Origin: Hericium rajendrae
Taxonomy: Eukaryota > Basidiomycota > Agaricomycetes > Russulales > Hericiaceae
Length of the DNA stretch: 64,000 nt
Reading direction: 5' to 3'
Assembly (NCBI GenBank): GCA_033439255.1
Contig: CM065881.1
Location: forward strand, 1,116,001-1,180,000
Shown: piece after piece, positions 1-10,137 of the stretch
Position numbering within the stretch: the first letter of the stretch is position 1
Layout of the letters: the number at the start of each line of letters is the position of its first letter
Notes under the pieces: generated by a model
What the model was told of the DNA's origin: nothing
The model's input: the letters and a program-made list of their open reading frames with translations, nothing else
The model's database searches: none
Made by a program: the position numbers and the translations under genes

Positions 1-2721
1 ATCAAGGAGGGCGACGAATGGAAAGCCGCCTTCAAAACCAACCGCGGTCTCTTTGAACCCCTGGTGATGTTTTTTGGTCTTACCAACTCCCCTGCCACGT
101 TCCAAGGAATGATGAATGAACTTTTCAAGGATCTCATCGACACGGGCAAAGTCGTCATCTACATGGACGATATCCTCATTTTCACCGAAACCCTCGAAGA
201 ACATCGCGACCTTGTGCGCAAGGTCCTCCAACGCCTCCAGGACAATGACCTCTTCCTCAAACCAGAGAAGTGCTCGTTCGAGCAGCCCTCAGTTGAGTTC
301 CTCGGTCTCATCGTCTCCCATAACACGCTCGCCATGGACCCCGTCAAGGTTGCAGGCATTGCTGAATGGCCTGCCCCTCGTAACGTCAAGGACGTCCAGT
401 CCTTTGTTGGCTTTGGCAACTTCTATCGACGCTTTATCCAGGACTTCTCCAAAGTCGCTCGTCCCATGTTTGACCTTACCAAGAAAGACCATCCTTGGGC
501 CTGGTCTGCTGAATGTCAACATGCCTTTGAGGCTCTTAAAGCTGCGTTCACCTCGTCCCCAGTCCTTATCATGCCTGACCCGTCCAAACCCTACCTGGTT
601 GAGGTCGATGCCTCAGACTATGCCACAGGAGGTATCCTATCCCAGCGCGGGGAGGACGAGCAATGGCACCCTGTTGCTTACATCTCCAAGGCCTTCACCG
701 CCCCCGAACGCAACTACGACATCTATGACAAGGAACTCCTGGCCATCATCCGCGCCCTCGAAGCCTGGCGCCACTACCTGGAAGGTTCTCCCCATACTGT
801 GGAGATCTGGACCGACCATAAGAACCTGGAATACTTCAAGTCTGCCCAAAAGCTGAGTCGTCGTCAGGCTCGCTGGGCTCTCTTCCTCACTCGTTTCGAC
901 TTCACCCTGATCCACAAACCCGGTATTCATCACCGGCCAGATGCCATGTCGAGACGACCTGACCATAGAGAGGGGGTGGACGACGACAACTCAGATCGTG
1001 TCCTCCTCGACCCCAAGTACTTCCAGATTCGTGCTACACGTCCAGCCGCTGTCAAGTCCATTGGCAATGCTGATCTTCGCCAACGCATTCGCAATGCCAA
1101 GACCAAGGATATTGAGGTCGTTCAAGCCCTTGACGTGATCCTGAACAACGGTCCTCGCTCCCTCGTCAAGAACCTCCAAGAATGGAACTACGAGGATGGC
1201 CTCATCCTCTTTCGTGGCAAAGTCTACATCCCTGCTGACAAGGACCTTCGTCGGGACATCGTCAAGCTGCATCATGATACCCCCATGGCTGGTCACCCAG
1301 GACGCTACAAGACCTATGAGCTCCTCAGTCGCAACTACTGGTGGCCCGGTATGTCTGTCTTCGTTCGTGACTATGTTGATGGCTGTGCTACCTGCCAGGC
1401 CACCAAGGTTCAAAATCACCGCCCTCATGTTGAAACAATTCCCAATGCCATCCCTACCCGTCCCTTCCAAGACATTACCTCGGACTTCATTGTCAAACTT
1501 CCAGAATGCCGAGGCTATGACTCCATCAATGTGGTCGTCGACCGTTTTACAAAGCATGTCTCCTTCACTCCTTGTAAAGAGACCATTACCAGTGATGGCA
1601 CAGTCGACATCCTTTTTGACAGGATTTATCGGAACTACGGCCTCTGGGAACGCCTCATCTCTGATCGTGGCCCACAGTATGCAGGCAAAGTCATGCGTGG
1701 CGTCTTCGACAAACTTGGTATCAAGTCCTCCCTCAGCACCGCCTATCATCCACAGACCGACGGCGAGTCAGAACGCGTCAATCAAGAACTCGAGCAGTTC
1801 CTTCGTACCTTCTGCAACTACCGTCAGGATGATTGGGTCCAATGGCTCCCTTATGCTGAGTTCTCGCACAACCACCGTATCCACAGCGCCACTAACCGAG
1901 CTCCATTTGAAATGCTCCTCGGCTATATTCCCACTGCCATCCCCACTGTCAACCCCACATCGTCTACACCCGCCGTCGAGGATCGTTTCCGTCACCTCGA
2001 ACAACTTCGCACTGAGGTCCAGGCCAGCCTTCAAACAGCTGCTGATCTCATGAAGCGCAACAACCAGGACCATATGCACGACACCATCCACTTCCAGGTT
2101 GGTGACAAGGTCTGGCTCGATGGCAAGAACATCAAAACCACGCGACCCAAAGCTAAGCTTGCTGATCGACGCCTGGGACCTTTCGAAATCACTGACGTCC
2201 TGGGCCCAGTCTCTTATCGACTGAAGCTACCGCCCACTTGGCGTATCCACCCGGTGTTCCACACGTCCCTGTTGTCCCCTTACAAGGAAACCGACGCTCA
2301 TGGTCCCAACTTCCCCGCACCACCACCTGACCTTGTAGAGGGCGAGGAAGAGTACGAAGTTGAGTCTGTCCTCGATGCTCGTCTCACCCGGAACAAACGC
2401 GGCATTGAATATCTCGTCAAATGGGCAGGCTACCCTGATTCGGAAAATCAGTGGCTTTCACGTACCTCCCTTTCCAATGCCCATGGTGCAATCACCGACT
2501 TCTACACCCGCCATCCGCATGCACTCAAGGCTCCCAATCTTCGTGGACTCATCTACCTCGACCCCGTCCATGCTCATCACGCACTCCAGGCGAAAGTGCG
2601 TCTTAGAGAGGGGGTGATGTCACGGATCGCTCCATTTCTCTCCGCCTTCTTCTCTGCCATCAAGGCATCGCGTCGGTCATGTGCTCCAGCAGCCCCATCA
2701 CATGTTCACTTCCTCACATGA
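1..2721 (+). CDS. Gypsy pol polyprotein, partial (RT, RNase H, integrase, chromodomain)
   Basis: An open frame enters from the left edge and ends about 100 bases inside the LTR. In order it shows the reverse transcriptase core (YMDD near 160-171), an RNase H region (DASDYATGG near 605-630, followed by TDHKNLEYF), an integrase zinc-binding HHCC region (near 1270-1400), an integrase catalytic core (DFIVKLP onwards, near 1480-1850) and a chromodomain (YLVKWAGYPDSENQW near 2409-2453). These steps would copy element RNA into DNA and insert it; the chromodomain is known in this group to steer integration towards modified chromatin. Antisense frames are shadows. Treated as a fossil fragment. Confidence 0.93.
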   Translation: MKEGDEWKAAFKTNRGLFEPLVMFFGLTNSPATFQGMMNELFKDLIDTGKVVIYMDDILIFTETLEEHRDLVRKVLQRLQDNDLFLKPEKCSFEQPSVEFLGLIVSHNTLAMDPVKVAGIAEWPAPRNVKDVQSFVGFGNFYRRFIQDFSKVARPMFDLTKKDHPWAWSAECQHAFEALKAAFTSSPVLIMPDPSKPYLVEVDASDYATGGILSQRGEDEQWHPVAYISKAFTAPERNYDIYDKELLAIIRALEAWRHYLEGSPHTVEIWTDHKNLEYFKSAQKLSRRQARWALFLTRFDFTLIHKPGIHHRPDAMSRRPDHREGVDDDNSDRVLLDPKYFQIRATRPAAVKSIGNADLRQRIRNAKTKDIEVVQALDVILNNGPRSLVKNLQEWNYEDGLILFRGKVYIPADKDLRRDIVKLHHDTPMAGHPGRYKTYELLSRNYWWPGMSVFVRDYVDGCATCQATKVQNHRPHVETIPNAIPTRPFQDITSDFIVKLPECRGYDSINVVVDRFTKHVSFTPCKETITSDGTVDILFDRIYRNYGLWERLISDRGPQYAGKVMRGVFDKLGIKSSLSTAYHPQTDGESERVNQELEQFLRTFCNYRQDDWVQWLPYAEFSHNHRIHSATNRAPFEMLLGYIPTAIPTVNPTSSTPAVEDRFRHLEQLRTEVQASLQTAADLMKRNNQDHMHDTIHFQVGDKVWLDGKNIKTTRPKAKLADRRLGPFEITDVLGPVSYRLKLPPTWRIHPVFHTSLLSPYKETDAHGPNFPAPPPDLVEGEEEYEVESVLDARLTRNKRGIEYLVKWAGYPDSENQWLSRTSLSNAHGAITDFYTRHPHALKAPNLRGLIYLDPVHAHHALQAKVRLREGVMSRIAPFLSAFFSAIKASRRSCAPAAPSHVHFLT

Positions 2722-3040
2722 CCTGGGGCTATCCTTCACCCATGCCCTTGTTCCCCTTTGGGACATCCTATTGTTCTCCCTCCCATTGTTCTCCTTTTGG
2801 CCACCATTGTTCTCACTCTATTGTTCAACCCGTTATGGTGTCCATTGTTCTTTTCCCATTGTCGTCCCAGTACTTATAGTCTCCCTGTCGCTCGCCTATT
2901 TCCCTAGATTGTCCATTTCGTCTGTACCGTACTGTACCTCCAATACAGGTCACTGCGCTGCTAGTCGCTCTCTGCTCTCTCGCTCCCATCATCGCTGGTG
3001 ACTTGGGTGGTTCTCTGCTGTCTACGACCGAGTCTTGACA
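2615..3040 (+). repeat. LTR shared by the two tandem Gypsy copies (426 bp)
   Basis: It starts TGATGTCA directly after a purine-rich tract and ends TCTTGACA, i.e. TG...CA boundaries. It matches the LTR at 23823-24248 over its full 426 bases with about six mismatches. It serves as 3' LTR of the upstream copy and 5' LTR of the downstream copy. I see no canonical TGG-type primer site directly after 3040. Confidence 0.93.
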
Positions 3041-3861
3041 CCAATCGGCTTGTAGTCAGTTGGAGACCCAGCCTCGTAGAAGAAAGTGACCTGTGGTTTT
3101 GGCAGGCCAGTACCCTCTTCTTAACCACTGCAGAACTCGCACTCTCTCAAGCAGTTATAGAGAATCTCGCTCAGCAACAAGCTACCCGCCTCGATACCCT
3201 TCGGGCCCCACCACCACCACCTGTTTCGACGCCTACCCCAGTACCAGTCCCCTCACCTGCTCCACCCGTTGCCGCTGTTGCATCGACATCCACCGTCAAC
3301 GTCAAACCAACCATTGCCACAGCCCCCCCTGTTCAGCCATCCATCGACATGTCCAACCCTGAGATCGGCGTCAAACCTGCTCCCTTTGAGGGAGATCGTT
3401 CCAAGTCCAAGGAATTCCAGCTGCGTATTCGCTTATTCCTTCGCGCCAACTCTACCCGGTATAAAGATGATACCGCCCAGATCTCCCTCTTCCTCGACCT
3501 CTGCCAGGGCCCTATCGCCGGCCAGTGGGCCACCCAGCGCGTCGAGGAGATCCTTGAGGATGATGATCTCGTGGCTGCAAAAACATCTCCAGCTCATGTT
3601 CCCTGTTACGCCAACCTCACCGCCCTTCGAACTCGCTTCAACTTGGACTTCTCTCCCCTTGACGACTCCAAGGATGCCTCCCATGCTATCCAGACCCTCC
3701 AGATGGGTACGCGCCCGGTAGTCGACTACATCACCGAGTTTGAGTCCTTCGCCCCTTGCACCGGCTACAATGACGTGGCCCTGATCGACTGGTTCCTGCA
3801 TGGCCTCAACAGCGCCCTGCGCGATGATTGCCAGCACAGCTACCCCATGCCCACCACCCTG
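3041..3861 (+). pseudogene. Gypsy gag, N-terminal part (interrupted by transposon insertion)
   Basis: The open frame encodes a proline/threonine/valine-rich stretch followed by a capsid-like region (KPAPFEGDRSKSKEFQLRI near 3376-3430, then a LALRTRF-like gag core), as in Ty3/Gypsy gag proteins that form the virus-like particle. The sequence is interrupted at 3862 by the Plavaka-type element. The rest of gag lies beyond 16280. Fossil. Confidence 0.85.
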
Positions 3862-3877
3862 CATCTGGAAAAAGTGT
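3862..3877 (+). repeat. Left terminal inverted repeat of the Plavaka-type element
   Basis: CATCTGGAAAAAGTGT, the exact reverse complement of 16262-16277, preceded by TG. Confidence 0.85.
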
Positions 3878-4456
3878 CTGTACTATTTTAGCCTACAGTA
3901 GAAAATATGATCTACAATAGCTGTAATAGATTATATATTTTCTGTAGCATCTGTTGATAGGTGGGTCTTTATTACAAGTACATGTAGTGGTCTGTATCAG
4001 CCTATAGTCAGTCTGTAGTGATCTATAGCGTCTGTAGATGTCGGTATCTACTGTAGCTATATGGTCCAGCTACTGTAGCTACCGTAGATCTATAGTATAT
4101 ATATGTGAAGTCTTGTACTGTTCATGTTAATATAATGTAAGACAGTATTATTCTTCTAGGTATAGATATTAGATACTTGTTATAGTATAGATTTTATTGG
4201 TATAGGAATTAAATGCTTGCTATAGGATATATCTTGTTGTTACCAGTTCAGAGGCTCTTGTACGAATGTTCATCTTGAGAAATAGATCATTCAATAGTTA
4301 AAAGTAAACTTCTGGATGCACCAGCATGATATTGCAGTCTATGTCTAAGTACGAAAAGAAGCCGTGTTCTATTGATCCCTGCTTTCAGCAATAGCTTTTG
4401 CTTCGAGAGCCGCAAAATTTAGCCCCGCCCCTGCTTTGGAATCATAAACTTTATTG
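3878..4456. other. Left subterminal repeats and AT-rich DNA of the Plavaka-type element
   Basis: No gene. From 3900 to about 4100 short units like CTGTAG, TCTATAG and TAGCATCTG recur; the complementary form (CAGATGCTATAGTAG) occurs near the right end at 16111-16125. Clustered subterminal motifs of this kind are typical transposase-binding regions of CACTA/CMC elements. The rest to 4456 is AT-rich and holds the 3' flank of the next gene. Confidence 0.6.
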
Positions 4457-6680
4457 TTACAAATCCTCCCAACGCTTGTCCTAGAAGAAAGAATAATTGA
4501 GTAGATGAACAGACGTCGGAAGAAGAACTTACAGGACATCCTCTCGTAATTTACCCACAACCTTTCGCTTCCAATATACAGGCATCTGCTCTTTTAAATC
4601 TGAGAATAGATCCTGGTAGTATATGTACCTAATATCAAGTAAATCAAATCAGTACAACAAGGCTGGTAAACACGAACGACGTACCTGCTGTAAAACAGGG
4701 TATCACTGAATTCTATCTCCTTTTTATATCCTTCTTGATACTCAACAATTGCGTTTTCAATCTGGTCATATCTCAGTCAAATATCTCACAGAAAATATGA
4801 CACGTACTGCTGTAAAAACCACAGCCAACAGAGGAATATTGAACTCTTGATAGTTTTTTGCAAACAGTGAACGGTTTCCGTCGCCTTTCTTACCGTACCA
4901 CTGTTTTGCTATAACCGTGACGACCACTGGAAGTTTCAGCGCCTTCTCCTCATTGTAAGTCTTTGCCTAAAATAGCACACAGATTAGCACATATTATCGG
5001 TCACAATATACACATACCTCTACGTCTATGTCTCCAAAGGTGAAGACCGGAGTGGGACCAGACAACAGCCACGTTACCACGTCCTTCACAGTGTCTGCAC
5101 CAGCAGTAGCGCGTAGCTTCTCCAGCCCAAAATAATTGTTGCAAGCTTCGACAGCCTGCATCTTGATCTGACCACGTACTTGCGCAACACCAGTCCATAT
5201 CTGTAATATATATATATATTAGCTAGCGGACATGTCATGTAGAAGTTGAAGTATGAAGTTGAAGTACTGACGTAAGACATTACTTTGTCAAATTCCAGCT
5301 GTAGCGCAGGACTGGCATCACTGGCCATGGCCTTGCACAATTTGTCGTACTCAGGCTGCAACAGTGCGCTGGTTGCTGTAGCCCTTTTCAGGGCTGTCCG
5401 TAAGGCTTTATCCTTGGACTGCGTGGACATGGGAAAAGCATCTTCAGTACAAACCATTACGCGTATAAAGCGGCGGCCCATGGCACTGATCTGTCCTGCT
5501 AGATCGCCAAAGACGCGCTCTATTTGGGGTAGAGGCCAGGACCCGGGTCGTAGAGGTATGCCGCCCAACAATGCTGCTATATCTGGCGCAACGTCTGATG
5601 CAGCTTGCAATTGTACACCTGAGGTTCCGCACTTCTTCCTATTACGAAGAAATATCTCATCAAAAGAAACACGCTCTTGATAAAAAGACTTACCGACCAC
5701 TTTGGTAGAAAGCTCTTCGGCAACAGCCATAAGCTTCAACGACAAATGATGAACAATGAGTAATAAAAACAGTCTATAGCCTTCATAAGGACATACCTTT
5801 GCGCCGCTGAAGGGTCCTTTACGTCCCTTAACGTTAGCCTTCTTTGGCACTTGATCACTGCTCTTAGCGCCTGACACCTTCTCTCCATGTTCAATTTCGT
5901 CTCTCTCCTCTACATCGACCACTGACTCGTCGCTGTCCTCTTGTACCGGACGATCAGATTCGTCTTCACAGTTTGAGCCTAAAAACACGGTCAGTCAATC
6001 TCAAGTTAAACGTTCAAAGTATAAACTCACTGTCTTCGTCGTCTTCACCGCCGTCATCCAGGTCATCCCCTAACGCCTTCTCCTCATCATCTAGACCCCC
6101 ATGGCAGTCAGTGCGGAGGCCATCTTCTACACCAACGTCGCTGTCTGCGTTGTTCTCCTCATCCTGGTTGGAATCGTCATCGCCGTCGTTATTGGCTTCG
6201 CATGGACGAGATCCATGGTGCGTGCTGCTAGCTCTGATCGTTTCAATGTGGAATAAGAAAATTGGGTTAGATCGACGTCAGTACCGTCTGGCAATGGTAA
6301 ATCGGAACCTACCGCGCTCCTCCTCCGCCAGCTCTGCCTGAGTCTTCTTCTTCTTGACCGGCCTGGGCTTGGGCTTTGTTGGCGTGGGGACAGGCTCCTC
6401 ATTGTCAGACACCTCATCACGTTCTCTCTTGTTTCCAGCTTTCTTGGCTATAGCTGCTGCCTTGACGGCAGCAGCAGCAGCAGCCGCGCTCTTCTTGGTC
6501 TTGTCCTTGCATACGATATGATACAAATGGTAAGCTTTTATTATCTCAAAACTGTACGAGTAGGTCACTCACCTTTGCCGCGTTCTTCCCTGATGCGGGC
6601 ACTGGGTTCTTAGCCCTGGTGGTTGGTGCAGAAACAGGCTTGGACTGGATACCCTTTGTTTTGGACCTGGTGCTAGCCAT
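4457..6680 (-). CDS. Unrecognised charged multi-exon protein (transposon cargo)
   Basis: I do not recognise the family. The frame starts MASTRSKTKG at 6680; the first exons are Lys/Ala-rich with an alanine run (about 6440-6490) and a basic patch (KPRPVKKKKTQ) that looks like a nuclear localisation signal. An acidic Asp/Glu/Ser stretch follows (about 5860-6130), then globular exons including WPLPQIERVFGDLAGQI (near 5480-5540) and IWTGVAQVRGQIKMQAVEA (near 5140-5200). Several GT-AG introns fit, and the last short exon ends at 4457. The globular C-terminal half resembles uncharacterised agaricomycete proteins near transposons, but I cannot confirm a named domain. It is transcribed in the same direction as the two genes to its right. 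Confidence 0.6.
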
Positions 6681-6928
6681 AGAGGAAGGAGTAGGGGAGC
6701 GGTGAGGAGGAAGACGGATGCTACGTGGCTTGGACAAAGATGAAGCGGCGCTTGGTTACGCGGTATCCTGTCTCCGTCCTCGCTTAGAGAAGGGTGAGAA
6801 ATGTTTTGCCACTCCCTGCTGGTTCGCACACGCTAGCACACTCTAGAAATTTCACTTGCACAAACAAAAAGCTGTTGGATTAAGAGATATTGAGTACGAG
6901 TACGGTAAGTAAAGAGTGAAATTATGTA

Positions 6929-9841
6929 TCAAAAAAATGTTCTGTTGTCGTCCCAACCATTGCGATTCCTTGTCCACTCTGCCATAGCAGCATCTGTGTG
7001 AAAGACGAAGGACGCTCGCTCGCCACAATAATGGAGGTTTAAGTGAGTGGTATCCTTGGAATTAAAAACAACAATATCACCGTGATGAGCTTCAATCACC
7101 ACGCCCTGCTCATAGAACACTAGAGCGCCACCGGTAAATGCACCAATAGGTAAGACAAGACAGTGAGATTCGTCCTTGTCATCTCGATGGCCCTTCGTGG
7201 CGACGTTGATGTTGATGACAAAGCCTACGAAGGGGCGTACAATTGATTGCGCATTGCCTGGGAGGTCCTTTGAGGACACAGACAGCTGCATGTACTCCCA
7301 CGGCAAACAATCAAGAAGCTACAATAGGAGCTGTTAGCAACCACAATTTTATCCGCACACAAATGTGCATACCTTTGCCTCGATCCATTGAAAAAGCTCT
7401 TGGAATATTACCTCCATCTTTTCCAAAGTAGTAGCGTACTTCTGCATGTCCGTGGAGGGATAGGCCGTCATCTGCGTGCGATTCGTTCGAGATGTGCCAT
7501 CCCTAGACAAATACAGAGGTTGGACACCAGGAGGGGCGTTCGTGCCCTGTTAAAGTCATTAAGAAAATATTAAGGAAAAAAGCAGGGTATCACAAAGGTG
7601 TACCTTGGTCGCATGTCGATTATACCACGAAAAATGGTAGGTGCCGAACTTCAACGCCTCTCCCTCAGCACTGGAGTCCCGACTGTACAGGATCTCCCCA
7701 ACACAGGCCCTAAGACCAGAGTGCAAATTGTCGCGGATATGGGAGGGTAGAGATGTACAAATGAAAGCCATGAGGCTTCCGTCGTCATTCTGGATTCGAA
7801 CGTTATCCCTGTAAAAATATATCAGAAAGACAGGAGAGATATATAAAGTGGCTACAAAAGTATGCACTCAATAATGTTCGTGGAGAAAGCCACATAGGAA
7901 GTGGGATCTCGTCGGATCCCACCTACGTAGTGCATACCCAGCTTCGAAAAACAAAATCAGAATGAATCATATTTAAGCCAAACAGCCTACCAACCTTGGA
8001 GGATAGGTCCTCAACTGACGTCGCCGGGTGTTCTAGACATGCTGCAGCAAGTGTTCGCTGCATCTCCGTCCACTGGTAGTTCTCCTCATGATCCACAGCT
8101 GCAGATGTTGCCACATTTTGCGGGTGATGGTGCTGGTATCCGGTTGAAATGATTAGGGCTGGACCTGAAGGATCTAAGTCCATGGGAACCCTGTCGTCCT
8201 CAGAAATATCAAGAAAGGACGCAGATGGCGTGGAAGGGTTGGAAGGCTCTGGTGTCGGTAAGAACAGGCCGGACGAGGAGGGAAAATGAGAGATCCCTGA
8301 TTGACGTCGCACAACCTCCTGTAAGGTGAGAAACGATGTCGATGCCCAGGGTACGTTGGCCGAGCAAGGCGCCCATGCCTCTTTATCACGAGACAAGGGG
8401 CGAAAATTACTGAAAATTGAATTAGCCAAGAATAAAGGAAAACGGAAACGGAGATAAGACGCACTTAAAAGGTATAATCTCAAAAAACCCGTCAGAGAAC
8501 TGCAAATTAAAGCAGTCCATGGAGGGGGGAACGTTCCAGGGTAGCAGGTCCTCTGGTGAGAACAGACCCGCAAGGCTCATGGGAAGGATCCGGCTGAGAT
8601 ATGCCACCGCCGGAATGATTTTTGTGCGGACCACCACTCCGATGTCGTGCGTGCCCGGCGGCGGAACACGCAGCAGATTGGTCATGATGTTGGGGCTCAG
8701 GTCCTGAATATGATGGAGCTTGTCCCGTAGCTTGAGGCCCGCTATCAGTACCAGGGCGTAGATAGATCCTGAAATTGAATGAGCCACTGCGACAGTGGAC
8801 GCTGAAAATGCCACGCGAACAAAATAACAACTCACCTCCAGATGCAATTGCAGCATATTTGCTGCCCTTGCTGTGCCATTCAAGGAAAGTACTATAGGTG
8901 ACAGGCAAATCCGATTCGGCTTCCACGAAACGTCTCCAAAATGCGAGCTTGTCGGGCAGCCGGTTTTGCTTCTGGAGGCTAAACAAGAGCTTAGCGTATG
9001 TGCTCAACCAGGACCTAGGTACTCACTTCTCAACTCTCACCACAAGGGTCATGAAGCTTACCATGGTGGCAAAGCTGACCCCGACTTGCCTGCTGGTGAT
9101 CAACCAGCAATCTCGCAGGGCTGCCTGGAACCCCCCCCCAGCGTGGCTGCCTCTCCCCCCTTCCAACTCCATGCGAACATCTTGCGCCCATTGCTTCAGT
9201 CTGCTAAAATCCAGCGCGTCAGACGATGCCCCAGACGAAGAAGCTCCCTTCCGCGGCCGACGCACGCCAATACCGACGTGGCCCCACGTGCCGAGCATGG
9301 CGATAAAGCCCCGCGCGTCTCTGGTCACGACCCAGGCTGGGTTGTTGTTGATGACCCAAACCGGAATTCCCCCTCGACGGCAGCCATCGTGCCAGAGGTG
9401 CTGGACGTCGGGGCCGCCCTCACCTCCACCACCTCCTCCACCCGCGCCGCCCTCACCCAACCGCGGCTGCCCGTCCCCTTCAATCTCCGGTTCCCCATCA
9501 GAATCGGGCTCGCTCGAGTCCCTCAGGTCGTGCAGGTTGAACGGAGGTGTGCGTGGGGGCGGCGTGAGCGGGCTCGGAGAGTTGAAGGGGGAGAGCGCGT
9601 GCTGGCCTGACGGCGGCGTATGTGGGCGGGCGGGATCAGCCTCTGTAGGGCGGGTGACGCGGTTGTCGGAGCAAGGAGAGCCGCACGCACGGCTTTCCTG
9701 GGCCAGACGGGTGAGTTGCAGAAGGAGCCGCGACGTACCGCTGCTCGAAGGTTCCGAAGCCCGCGACTCTACGGCCTCAAGGCGCGTAAGAGCCCGCAAC
9801 ACGTCTTGCAGCACGTCCGAGGGAATCGGGACGGCGTTCAT
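6929..9841 (-). CDS. TET/JBP-type 2-oxoglutarate/Fe(II) dioxygenase with long N-terminal extension
   Basis: The last exon (7306-6929) holds the fingerprint of the TET/JBP oxygenase fold: NINVATKGHRDDKDE with the metal-binding HxD at about 7189-7181, a glycine turn (GAFTGGALVFYE), then a distal histidine (TTHLN, about 7045) and the 2-oxoglutarate arginine (GER, about 7018). Family enzymes oxidise 5-methylcytosine or thymine in DNA in the nucleus. Upstream exons give a long N-terminal region: a start MNAVPIPSDV at 9841, a low-complexity Pro/Ser/Gly segment, then helical parts (LLFSLQKQNRLPDKLAFW; SIYALVLIAGLKLRDKL). At least seven introns are implied. It lies between the charged protein gene and the Ulp1-like gene, all on the minus strand. 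I did not verify every splice junction. Antisense frames of up to 453 codons here are shadows. Confidence 0.8.
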
Positions 9842-9970
9842 CGAGGTAGAGGCCAGGTGCGGGGAGTGCGTAGATGAGCAGAGGGCGTGCGGGGCGTGCG
9901 GGATGTGGAAGCACGTTCAAGGCTGCTGGCTAGGCGACGCGAGACGACGCGATGCGACGGGCGTTACGCG

Positions 9971-10018
9971 GGGGCCGTGGGAAACGTTTGGCTGCAGCCA
10001 AACGTTTCCCGCGGCCCC
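9971..10018. repeat. 48-bp near-perfect palindrome between TET/JBP and Ulp1 genes
   Basis: Two 24-base arms meet at CTGCAG with no loop and one mismatch; the core reads GGGAAACGTTTGGCTG and its complement. It lies in the gap between the start of the TET/JBP gene and the end of the Ulp1-like gene. A similar palindrome lies at 12817-12856. Confidence 0.85.
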
Positions 10019-10137
10019 AAAAAGTTCCTCAGTTTCGCATTTTCTAAATAATCAGGTTCAAACACATGTGATTGAAGAAGTCTATCTCAGGCCAAGTCTA
10101 ATACAAAGGGAGGGGGGCCGTACTGACGCACCGGCAC

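Larger units (their letters stand above)
1..3040 (+). mobile_element. Ty3/Gypsy chromodomain LTR retrotransposon, upstream copy (left end outside window)
   Basis: Only the 3' part of this element is visible: pol from within the reverse transcriptase onwards, a purine-rich tract just before 2615, and the LTR at 2615-3040. The order reverse transcriptase, RNase H, integrase, chromodomain is that of chromodomain-bearing Ty3/Gypsy elements (chromovirus type). The visible pol is nearly identical to that of the copy ending at 24248, so both derive from one young family. Its 3' LTR doubles as the 5' LTR of the next copy. The visible part looks whole; the rest lies beyond the window. Confidence 0.93.

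Noticed and set aside
991-1749. 252-codon minus-strand frame, repeated at 22199-22957
   Set aside because: It is the mirror of Gypsy pol codon use; it recurs only because pol recurs.
3041-3075. tRNA primer binding site after the Gypsy 5' LTR
   Set aside because: No TGG follows the LTR directly; TTGGAGACCC lies about 20 bases on, too far to call. Self-priming or another primer cannot be excluded.
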